From NCBI RefSeq assembly GCF_024606225.1, contig NZ_JAGRPU010000050.1:1-37477 (forward strand): a DNA stretch of 37,477 nt. Reading direction: 5' to 3'. The DNA comes from Endozoicomonas sp. ISHI1. GTDB taxonomy: Bacteria > Pseudomonadota > Gammaproteobacteria > Pseudomonadales > Endozoicomonadaceae. The stretch's first letter is position 1. The number at the start of each line of letters is the position of its first letter. Below the pieces are notes generated by a model. That model was not told the DNA's origin and did no database searches. It worked only from the letters and a program-made list of their open reading frames with translations. Shown piece after piece: positions 29,593 to 34,681 of this stretch. A program made the translations under genes and the position numbers.

Positions 29593-29621
29593 TTGCTTTT
29601 GAATCCTGATCTCGCTATAAA
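29593..29621 (+). promoter_or_regulatory. Candidate promoter for the HTH-RdgC gene group
   Basis: TTGCTT, 17 bases, TATAAA. It lies 37 bases before the TTG start at 29658, in a 183-base AT-rich gap (29475-29657) otherwise without genes. It would drive the plus-strand genes up to rdgC. Match by eye only. Confidence 0.4.
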
Positions 29622-29657
29622 TGTAAATATATTATTACCAAATAAAGTTATAAAACA

Positions 29658-30035
29658 TTGACAGACAAGCGTATGAAAAGGATTCACTGGCAACACAACC
29701 CCAACCACCAGCTCACCAAAAGAGAAACCGAGTCGGTGGCCAGAGCTGCAGAAGGCGACAGCCACAAAGAAGCAGCCAGAGAGATGAACTGCGCACCCAC
29801 GACCGTCAAGCGCTTCTGGCTCACCGCCACAGAAAAAACAGGCGCCCGTAACCGCTGCGAGCTGGTGGCCATAGCGATTCATCAAGGTTGGATCACACCG
29901 CTCTGCATCCTGCTCTGTCTGCTCAGTCTGGGAAAAATGGACAGCATGCGCCGCCCTCCCCGTCCACCGGCCGTGAGAATGGCAAGAGCTGGACGCTCAA
30001 GAGAGCTGCATGAACTGGCTGGAATACGGACATAG
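29658..30035 (+). CDS. LuxR-type HTH regulator, short
   Basis: Encodes 125 residues from TTG (an ATG five codons later is an alternative; no good ribosome site is seen for either). HQLTKRETESVARAAEGDSHKEAAREMNCAPTTVKRFWLTATEKTGARNRCELVAIAIHQGWI (about 18-80) is a complete LuxR/GerE DNA-binding domain ('LT.RE...V...A.G.S.KE.A..M....TVK......K.GA.NR.EL...A...G'). A hydrophobic stretch ITPLCILLCLLSLG (81-93) and a basic tail follow. It resembles the orphan LuxR-HTH proteins found in prophages and likely regulates the downstream genes. Confidence 0.75.
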   Translation: MTDKRMKRIHWQHNPNHQLTKRETESVARAAEGDSHKEAAREMNCAPTTVKRFWLTATEKTGARNRCELVAIAIHQGWITPLCILLCLLSLGKMDSMRRPPRPPAVRMARAGRSRELHELAGIRT

Positions 30036-30044
30036 GGAAACACG

Positions 30045-30479
30045 ATGACCACAGAAAACAGAAGCGAAATGATTCAGCGTTTGCAGGAATGGGCTCAATC
30101 AAATTCCTATACATTCTCAATCATTAATGAAAAATCACAGCTATTTAAAAGCGAATACGAAAAGTATCGTAGTTTTGTTAAAGCGCTCAGCGATACCTCG
30201 GACAATCAGCCAATCTGCACGACCACTCTGAACGAGATTGAAAGACAGTTGACGGTACTGGCAGATGGGGCTCACTGGAAAGCCGGCAAAGATCTTGACG
30301 ACATCAGGAACGGCAACATTACCAGTGAAACTCACCGCGATATCCACGACAGAATTGATTGCCTGCAAAGACTCATTGAATTAAGAAACCACGTGCTGTG
30401 GTTAATCGAAACCAATAACAACAAGGACCAGAATCATGGGAAAGATAACAGCCAAGAGCTTTCAGGAGTTGCTGGATGA
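30045..30479 (+). CDS. Small helical protein, unknown function
   Basis: Encodes 144 residues. GGGAAA lies 7 bases before the ATG. The sequence is helical and acidic (SEMIQRLQEWAQSNSYTFSIINEKSQLFKSEYEKYRSFVKAL; IHDRIDCLQRLIELRNHVLWLIETNNN) with three Cys, Trp-containing helices and no recognisable domain. It starts 9 bases after the HTH gene and belongs to the plus-strand group ending in rdgC. It might be a recombination or host-interference accessory, judged by neighbours only. Confidence 0.6.
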   Translation: MTTENRSEMIQRLQEWAQSNSYTFSIINEKSQLFKSEYEKYRSFVKALSDTSDNQPICTTTLNEIERQLTVLADGAHWKAGKDLDDIRNGNITSETHRDIHDRIDCLQRLIELRNHVLWLIETNNNKDQNHGKDNSQELSGVAG

Positions 30480-30603
30480 AATCAGGGAACTGCACGACTG
30501 CGGCATGGTTGCCCGCTGGAGCTGCAAAAAGCGTGAAAGCGACTGGGTTGCAACGGGCTTTGTCCGACACAAGGCCCACCAGCCTGAACCAGAAACCTGT
30601 TAG
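30436..30603 (+). CDS. Small protein of 55 residues
   Basis: MGKITAKSFQELLDEIRELH and on, ending PEPETC before TAG. AAGGA lies 8 bases before the ATG. It overlaps the end of the preceding gene by 44 bases in a different frame. Helical N-terminus, Cys and Trp in the middle (MVARWSCKKRESDWVATGF). Alternative frames with zinc-finger-like text begin inside it, so the exact gene structure at 30436-30794 is uncertain. I recognise no family. Confidence 0.5.
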   Translation: MGKITAKSFQELLDEIRELHDCGMVARWSCKKRESDWVATGFVRHKAHQPEPETC

Positions 30604-30715
30604 TGGGCTGTGTATCGGCCAGCCACAGAAAAAAGACCACTGCCGTCATTGTGGCGGTACAGGTCAGGAACAGATACCCACCTGCTGCCGACACTGCTGG
30701 CCCGGTAAACGCTGA
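30476..30715 (+). CDS. Possible small zinc-finger protein (overlapping frame)
   Basis: Encodes 79 residues. AGGAG lies 8 bases before its ATG, but the first half is the +1 frame of the 55-residue gene and looks like shadow. The second half, KKDHCRHCGGTGQEQIPTCCRHCWPGKR, has a clear CxxCGGTG...CxxC zinc motif of DnaJ type, like the protein at 24436-24747. Either a real overlapping gene, or the conserved part of a gene whose start has been lost. Low confidence in the extent. Confidence 0.35.
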   Translation: MKSGNCTTAAWLPAGAAKSVKATGLQRALSDTRPTSLNQKPVSGLCIGQPQKKDHCRHCGGTGQEQIPTCCRHCWPGKR

Positions 30716-30794
30716 ACGCTTTTTGATGCAATGGCTTGAAGAACAGGAAGCCAACGAAATTCAAGCCGTTATTGAGAGACTCTGGAAAGAATAA
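30603..30794 (+). CDS. Possible 63-residue protein before rdgC
   Basis: GTG start overlapping the previous stop (TAGTG). The first 35 residues run over the zinc-motif frame and are unconvincing. The end FLMQWLEEQEANEIQAVIERLWKE is a well-formed acidic helix, and its stop lies 10 bases before the rdgC start. Only the last 22 residues (from ATG 30725) may be translated. Presented as an alternative reading of this short stretch. Confidence 0.35.
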   Translation: MGCVSASHRKKTTAVIVAVQVRNRYPPAADTAGPVNAERFLMQWLEEQEANEIQAVIERLWKE

Positions 30795-30804
30795 GGAATA
30801 CCCA

Positions 30805-31746
30805 GTGAAATACCAAAACATCCTGTTTAAAAATCTGGTGATTTACCGCTTCACCCAACCGTTTGACCTATCGGCAACAGAGCTGGAAGAAAAGCTCAAA
30901 GCCAGAACCGCCAGAAATTGCGATTCTCAAGAGTTCAGTACTTACGGTTTCAGTCCCGCTCTTGCTAACGGCACATCAGCTCTGGTTCATGAATATGGCA
31001 ACTGCCTTCTGATTCGTGCCACCAAGGAAGAGAAGATACTGCCCTCTTCCGTCATCAGGGACCGACTTGAAGAGCGTATAGAAGAAATTGAGACTCTGGA
31101 ATGTCGCCAGGTATACAGCAAAGAACGTCGCTCTTTGAAAGACGACATTATCATGGAACTTCTGCACAAAGCTTTCACCCGCCAGAAAGAAACACTGGCC
31201 TACATCGACAAAGATAAAGGCTGGCTGTTGGTGGACGCTTCATCGTTCAAGCCAGCAGAAGAGATCACCAGTGCCCTGCGTGAATGCTTGGGCAGCCTGC
31301 CCATTGTGCTACCTGCCACGAAGAACCTGCCTTGTCATGTTCTGACTGAGTGGCTGAACTACCAGACACCGGCTAAAGGCTTTGCGATCAGTTACAACTG
31401 CACACTGCGTGAGCCCGGTGACGATGCCGCCACCATTACGGCACGTAATGAAGACCTCACCGGTAGTATAGCGATCGGTGAACATCTGGCAGCAGGCAAA
31501 ATGGTCAGCAAACTGTCTGTTGACTGGCAAGAGGCTTTCAGTTGCCAGCTGCATGAAGATTTCAGGGTATCCCAGATTCGTTATCACGGAATTTTTCAGG
31601 ATGAGCAGGACAGCCGGGAGGCAGACACTGCGGAAGAACAGGCATTCCATGATTACCAGGTGATGACCTACTTCTTCAGGTGCTTTCTGGAGGATTGGAC
31701 CCACGCCTTTGGTGGTCTGGAGTCTCATCAGAGTAAGCCAGCATGA
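30805..31746 (+). CDS. rdgC: Recombination-associated protein RdgC
   Basis: Encodes 313 residues (E. coli RdgC has 303). The GTG start gives MKYQNILFKNLVIYRFTQPFDLS, matching the family opening 'M.FKNL..YR', with AGGA 8 bases upstream. Further matches are RATKEEKILPSSVIRDRLEERIEEIE, VYSKERRSLKDDIIMELLHKAFTR, AYIDKDKGWLLVDASSFKPAEEITSALRECLGSLPI, LTEWL and IAAGKMVSKLSVDWQEAFSCQL. RdgC forms a ring on DNA and limits RecA action. Phage-borne copies may protect or steer recombination of phage DNA. It is the only recognisable recombination mediator in the prophage. Confidence 0.92.
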   Translation: MKYQNILFKNLVIYRFTQPFDLSATELEEKLKARTARNCDSQEFSTYGFSPALANGTSALVHEYGNCLLIRATKEEKILPSSVIRDRLEERIEEIETLECRQVYSKERRSLKDDIIMELLHKAFTRQKETLAYIDKDKGWLLVDASSFKPAEEITSALRECLGSLPIVLPATKNLPCHVLTEWLNYQTPAKGFAISYNCTLREPGDDAATITARNEDLTGSIAIGEHLAAGKMVSKLSVDWQEAFSCQLHEDFRVSQIRYHGIFQDEQDSREADTAEEQAFHDYQVMTYFFRCFLEDWTHAFGGLESHQSKPA

Positions 31747-31750
31747 ACCG

Positions 31751-32026
31751 CTACCCTGAATGTCTGACCACATATTCACGCAAGGCGTCGTCCACACGGG
31801 TCTGCCAGCCTTTGCCAGTGGCTCGGAAAAATTCAACCACCTCGGGTGACAGCCGGATAGTAATCCGCTCCTTGGTCTCTTCGGCCTTGGGTCGCCCCAC
31901 TGGGCGTAATTGCTTGAACTCCTCGTCAGTAAGTTCATATGTGTCAGGGTCAGAGGCAATGCCTGCATTGATAGCCGCATCTTCTTCATCAGTGGGCCAT
32001 ATAGTGCCCGGTCTAAGCTTCGGCAT
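31751..32026 (-). CDS. BrnA-type antitoxin without visible BrnT toxin
   Basis: Encodes 91 residues from MPKLRPGTIWPTDEEDAAINAGIASDPDTYELTDEEF; the frame is open to 32149 but the upstream part is in the hicB gene. GGGAG lies 10 bases before the ATG. The body IAAGIASDPDTYELTDEEFKQLRPVGRPKAEETKERITIRLSPEVVEFFRATGKGWQTRVDDALREYV is the BrnA antitoxin pattern with C-terminal ribbon-helix-helix (ITIRLSPEVVEFFRATGKGWQTRVDDAL). BrnT normally precedes brnA, but here hicAB is upstream and no BrnT-like ORF is found, so it is an orphan. It is convergent with rdgC. Confidence 0.82.
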   Translation of the reverse strand: MPKLRPGTIWPTDEEDAAINAGIASDPDTYELTDEEFKQLRPVGRPKAEETKERITIRLSPEVVEFFRATGKGWQTRVDDALREYVVRHSG

Positions 32027-32072
32027 AGCGTTTAATCTCCCGTTTATTGGCTTTAGGCAGGGAAACAAAATT

Positions 32073-32405
32073 TCAAGCATGGGCAGCTTTGCCCAGCACC
32101 TCTGTCGCCCACTGATTGATGCTTTTTCCATTAACATCGGCGGCTGCAATGACAGCAGCGTGGACTTCGGGTGGAACCCGGAGCATCAGCTTACCAGAGC
32201 AGGGCTTTTGAGCAGGCCTGCCAGTCTCTTCACTGATGGCGATGTAGTTATCCACAGCCTCATGAAACGCTTGCTCCAACTCATCCACAGTGGAGCCATG
32301 AAAGCCAACAATATCCTGAATGCCCGCCAGGTGGCCGACAAAAATACGGTCGTCACCGTCAAACTCAACGCGAGCCAGGTAGCCACGGTATTTCATTTTA
32401 TTCAT
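32073..32405 (-). CDS. hicB: HicB-family antitoxin
   Basis: Encodes 110 residues (an internal ATG 9 bases later is possible). YRGYLARVEFDGDDRIFVGHLAGIQDIVGFHGSTVDELEQAFHEAVDNYIAISEETGRPAQKPCSGKLMLRVPPEVHAAVIAAADVNGKSINQWATEVLGKAA is the complete HicB pattern: degenerate RNase H-like N-terminal domain and ribbon-helix-helix C-terminus. It binds HicA and autoregulates. Its ATG overlaps the hicA stop (ATGA). Confidence 0.92.
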   Translation of the reverse strand: MNKMKYRGYLARVEFDGDDRIFVGHLAGIQDIVGFHGSTVDELEQAFHEAVDNYIAISEETGRPAQKPCSGKLMLRVPPEVHAAVIAAADVNGKSINQWATEVLGKAAHA

Positions 32406-32656
32406 GGTGTTATCCCTGCCTGTTGCAAAAATCGTCGGGCGTCTTTCACTCGATACCTTAACGCCGCCTTGTCTGGATGGGGTCTGTGGAAATCAGCCCT
32501 GATCCCGTTTAGAACAAAACTGACCGATGAGCCTTCACGCTCGGTTTTCTTCGCTCCCAAGGCCAGTAACAAAGCCTCTATCCTTCGCCATTCGAGGTTG
32601 CCATTGACCGGATCGCCAAAGACCGCCTCGAGGGTTTTACGATGCTTATTGTTCAT
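32402..32656 (-). CDS. hicA: HicA-family mRNA interferase toxin
   Basis: Encodes 84 residues from MNNKHRKTLEAVFGDPVNGNLEWRRIEALLLALGAKKTEREGSSVSFVLNGIRADFHRPHPDKAALRYRVKDARRFLQQAGI. The frame is open 72 bases further up, but that part is hydrophobic and unrelated. The double-stranded RNA-binding-like fold with 'GS..V.F.LNG....FHRPHP' contains the catalytic His. HicA cleaves mRNA and tmRNA. It is toxin-first, coupled to hicB. Transcription would start in the gap shared with the divergent leader RNA. Confidence 0.9.
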   Translation of the reverse strand: MNNKHRKTLEAVFGDPVNGNLEWRRIEALLLALGAKKTEREGSSVSFVLNGIRADFHRPHPDKAALRYRVKDARRFLQQAGITP

Positions 32657-32711
32657 GAAAAGAATGATAGCACTTTTTGCAATCACTACAACAAGAGCCG
32701 CAACCACAAAC

Positions 32712-32741
32712 TTGACACCCTCGTCCACCAGCCGCTATTCT
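32712..32741 (+). promoter_or_regulatory. Promoter of the Ash-like leader and antirepressor operon
   Basis: TTGACA (32712-32717), 18 bases, TATTCT (32736-32741). The -35 is perfect and the -10 has four of six bases. Transcription would begin near 32748, at the start of the structured leader. Confidence 0.65.
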
Positions 32742-32747
32742 CAGGGG

Positions 32748-32996
32748 GTGCTGGCAAAATCCGGCACCGGGATTGGTACCCCGTTTATCTTGCAGGCGCA
32801 TAAGTCGCCCTTTCCTATCGCGGCTTTTTTTGTGCGTAACGCTTTGCCCTACCTGTTTGTGGTGGGTCGAGTGGGGCAGCCTTCGGGCTGGCCGGATTCC
32901 TGTGAGACCGGTAGTACCAACCCTGCTCGATCCGCCTCCATTATGAGATTGGTACCTCTGGGAGGCGGTCATAAGATCATCTCACAGGAGGCTACT
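32748..32996 (+). ncRNA. Ash/P4-immunity-like structured leader RNA (overlapping Ash-like reading frame)
   Basis: Read in the frame of the downstream gene, this gives KSGTGIGTP, then KSPFPIAAFFVRNALPYLFV, then VGRVGQPSGWPDSCETGSTN and NPARS. That is the hallmark text of the phage Ash family (first seen in P4), whose conservation probably reflects RNA rather than protein. At the RNA level GATTGGTACC occurs at 32771-32780 and 32947-32956. Between them GTAGTACCAACCC (32911-32923) can pair with either, and CAGCC-TTCG-GGCTG forms a tetraloop hairpin (32877-32890). In P4 a short CI RNA from the leader pairs with flanking copies to terminate transcription. The same geometry is suggested here. No stop separates the frame from the Bro gene. 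Confidence 0.58.
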
Positions 32997-33671
32997 ATGC
33001 CTGATTCACTCTTGCCCGCTCGCCTTGAGTTTGAGGGAACAGAACTTACCATCGTTGACCATAAAGGTCGCCCTTGTCTTTCAGCTACAGACTTATCTCG
33101 TGCCCTCGGTTATAGCCGAAGCGATGCCGTAAGCAAAATATACGACCGAAACCAAGACGAGTTTTCCGAAGAAATGACCTTGATAGTCAAATTGACTACC
33201 AAGGGTGTTGTCACAGGAAACACCGAGAACCCCAGTTTGGGGGTCTCGAATAACTTGCAAAAAACAGTTCGGATTTTCTCCCCCCGTGGCTGCCACCTGA
33301 TCGCCATGTTCGCCAGAACCCCAAAAGCCAAAGCGTTCAGAAAATGGGTACTGGATGTGCTCGACCACCTGACCGACACACCGGCAAAAGATTTTGATTC
33401 CGTCAGCTTTGGTCGTGAGGCACTGGCCGTATGGAACCCGGTCACACAAAAAGGCGAGTTCAGCAACGACTACTTTCTCAGCAGTCACTTCCGACAGATC
33501 CGGCTGTTGCCAAAGCTGTTTGCTTTTCTCCAGCAGCAAGGCCTGCCCATCGAGGGCGCCATCATCGAATACAACGCCCTGTGTGAGCACTTCTCCGACA
33601 GCATGGAGGCGTGGCAGATCCACATCTGCAAAATCGAAGCCCTTAACGAGATAGCGAGAAGGAAGATATGA
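32997..33671 (+). CDS. Bro-N domain phage antirepressor
   Basis: Encodes 224 residues; AGGAG 7 bases before the ATG decides the start, since the frame is open far upstream. The N-terminal Bro-N domain spans about 10-115: FEGTELTIVDHKGRPCLSATDLSRALGYSRSDAVSKIYDRNQDEFSEEMTLIVKLTTKG..NNLQKTVRIFSPRGCHLIAMFARTPKAKAFRKWVLDVLDHL. The C-terminal half (LPKLFAFLQQQGLPIEGAIIEYNALCEHFSDSMEAWQIHICKIEAL) is helical and not the common KilA-C. Expressed from the leader promoter, it is likely an antirepressor or regulator of lysogeny. Confidence 0.85.
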   Translation: MPDSLLPARLEFEGTELTIVDHKGRPCLSATDLSRALGYSRSDAVSKIYDRNQDEFSEEMTLIVKLTTKGVVTGNTENPSLGVSNNLQKTVRIFSPRGCHLIAMFARTPKAKAFRKWVLDVLDHLTDTPAKDFDSVSFGREALAVWNPVTQKGEFSNDYFLSSHFRQIRLLPKLFAFLQQQGLPIEGAIIEYNALCEHFSDSMEAWQIHICKIEALNEIARRKI

Positions 33672-33850
33672 ACAATAACGAGCACCGCACCGTTGAGCAG
33701 AAGGCAGCCTTGAGAGCCCGTATCCAGAAGCAGGTGGATGAGTTTTTGAAAGCGGGTGGGGTTATTGAGCAGCAACCGGGCTTTGAGTCCAAGCGGCCTG
33801 ACCGATCTGTGAGTGGGTATGTGAGTCAGTATGATGTTTATAACACCTAA
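33668..33850 (+). CDS. Small protein coupled to the Bro gene
   Basis: Encodes 60 residues, MNNNEHRTVEQKAALRARIQKQVDEFLKAGGVIEQQPGFESKRPDRSVSGYV and on. Its ATG overlaps the Bro stop (ATGA), so it is translationally coupled. Helical first half (a basic helix AALRARIQKQVDEFLKAGG), polar second half. Its last codons and TAA lie inside the first attC-like site, so its C-terminus was shaped by that junction. Many prophages have a similar small protein after regulators; function unknown. Confidence 0.65.
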   Translation: MNNNEHRTVEQKAALRARIQKQVDEFLKAGGVIEQQPGFESKRPDRSVSGYVSQYDVYNT

Positions 33851-33904
33851 CCGCTGGAGCTGACGGGCTGCCGAAGGCAGTCCCAGACAAGCGAGTTGTT
33901 AGGT
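33845..33904. repeat. attC: attC-like site 1 (integron cassette recombination site)
   Basis: Starts ACCTAAC (fits RYYYAAC) and ends GTTAGGT (fits GTTRRRY), 60 bases in all. Inside, CGCT pairs with AGCG, and GGGCTGCC-GAA-GGCAGTCCC folds into a stem with one extrahelical T. Imperfect symmetry with conserved ends and an unpaired base is the attC design. Confidence 0.72.
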
Positions 33905-33929
33905 GCATTGCACGAACACAGGATTAATT

Positions 33930-34187
33930 ATGCAAACCGAACTCCCCGGAATCGGCCAGCAGAAAGTAACCCTAGCTGACTGGAAAAACGAAAACGAGAT
34001 TTTCACTCATAAAGCCAGAGGCTTAACTCCGGAAGAGTTGCCGTGGTCAGCATGGAGTGAAATAGAAGACCCGTCGGATTATATCAGTACTCATGATCCG
34101 GAAAGCATGGGTTATGGAAGCTCAGAGAAAGAAGCAATTTTAAACCTCTGTGCAAAAGAAGGACGTAAACCACCATTCTGGTGGTAG
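33930..34187 (+). CDS. Cassette gene 1: small protein, unknown
   Basis: Encodes 85 residues from MQTELPGIGQQKVTLADWKNENEIFTHKARGLTPEELPWSAWSEIEDPSDYISTHDPESMGYGSSEKEAILNLCAKEGRKPPFWW. AGGA lies 7 bases before the ATG. It is soluble, acidic and rich in Trp, Pro and Asp, with no known domain visible to me. It is the only gene between attC-like sites 1 and 2, and its stop codon lies 1 base before site 2, exactly as in integron gene cassettes, which carry one gene with little spare DNA. Composition does not betray a function. Confidence 0.7.
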   Translation: MQTELPGIGQQKVTLADWKNENEIFTHKARGLTPEELPWSAWSEIEDPSDYISTHDPESMGYGSSEKEAILNLCAKEGRKPPFWW

Positions 34188-34188
34188 C

Positions 34189-34245
34189 ACCTAACCCCTG
34201 CAACAGCGGCAGCGGTACGCTGTCCGATGCTTGCTGTTGTTATCT
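34189..34245. repeat. attC: attC-like site 2
   Basis: Begins ACCTAAC and ends GTTATCT (57 bases). CAACAGC pairs with GCTGTTG and a GG-CAGCG-GTA-CGCTG-CC type hairpin lies inside. The cassette rule is met: its left end GCACCTAAC (34187-34195) is the exact complement of the start of the same cassette, GTTAGGTGC (33898-33906). Confidence 0.72.
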
Positions 34246-34263
34246 GATAATGAGAGGCGCTCA

Positions 34264-34557
34264 ATGGATTTATTTGATACCCCACAAGATGGATGGCCTA
34301 ACACCTATTTTGAAACAAAGGAGCGCAGAGTCAGGGCTGTAGGTCAAGCAGCGGTTATGCAAGTTAATGGCTGTGTTGATAAGGTGTGTCAGCCACACCG
34401 AGAAAAGCGACTACTCGATCAGCTCTGCGGTAAAGAAGTTGCTGTAGTCACCAGAGAAACTACCAAAGGCGAGTGGGGCGAAGTACAAATTAAACCTTGT
34501 GAGCGAGAATGGTTTATGTCGCAGGGCGATACACTGAGCGTCATGGTTAGCAGATAA
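34264..34557 (+). CDS. Cassette gene 2: small protein, unknown
   Basis: Encodes 97 residues from MDLFDTPQDGWPNTYFETKERRVRAVGQAAVMQVNGCVDKVCQPHREKRLLDQLCGKEVAVVTRETTKGEWGEVQIKPCEREWFMSQGDTLSVMVSR. The frame is open 33 bases further up, but GAGG fits this ATG. Beta-rich, with four Cys (NGCVDKVCQ, QLCGK, KPCER). It is the only gene between attC-like sites 2 and 3; its stop codon lies inside the start of site 3 (CAGATAAC). I recognise no family. Confidence 0.68.
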   Translation: MDLFDTPQDGWPNTYFETKERRVRAVGQAAVMQVNGCVDKVCQPHREKRLLDQLCGKEVAVVTRETTKGEWGEVQIKPCEREWFMSQGDTLSVMVSR

Positions 34558-34613
34558 CACAGTATTAGACCTCACGTGAGTTCTAATATCATTAACAACC
34601 GTACCAGTTAGCC
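34551..34613. repeat. attC: attC-like site 3 with a 26-bp near-perfect palindrome
   Basis: CAGATAAC (34551-34558) is the exact complement of the cassette-2 start GTTATCTG (34239-34246). Inside lies a palindrome at 34563-34588, centred on CACGTG, with 12 of 13 pairs. The right boundary is uncertain; GTTAGCC at 34607-34613 is the nearest core-like sequence. The remaining bases to 34681 hold no gene, only a small TCAGCT/AGCTGA hairpin. Confidence 0.55.
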
Positions 34614-34681
34614 CTTCAAAAGGGATTAAAACACAGTAAACAAAAAATCAGCTCATTAAGCTGAGGGGGTTCTTTTGCGCT

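Noticed and set aside
29580-29885. Minus-strand ORF with CFFCGGEP text
   Set aside because: It is antisense to the LuxR-type HTH domain at 29658-30035, which is a clear family match.
33093-33623. Minus-strand 176-residue ORF within the Bro gene
   Set aside because: Shadow of the Bro-N coding frame, no start signal or motif.
31743-33671. A single 642-residue plus-strand gene
   Set aside because: The first about 1000 bases run antisense over BrnA, HicB and HicA genes that match known families, and then over the structured leader. Only the Bro part from 32997 has a ribosome site and family match.
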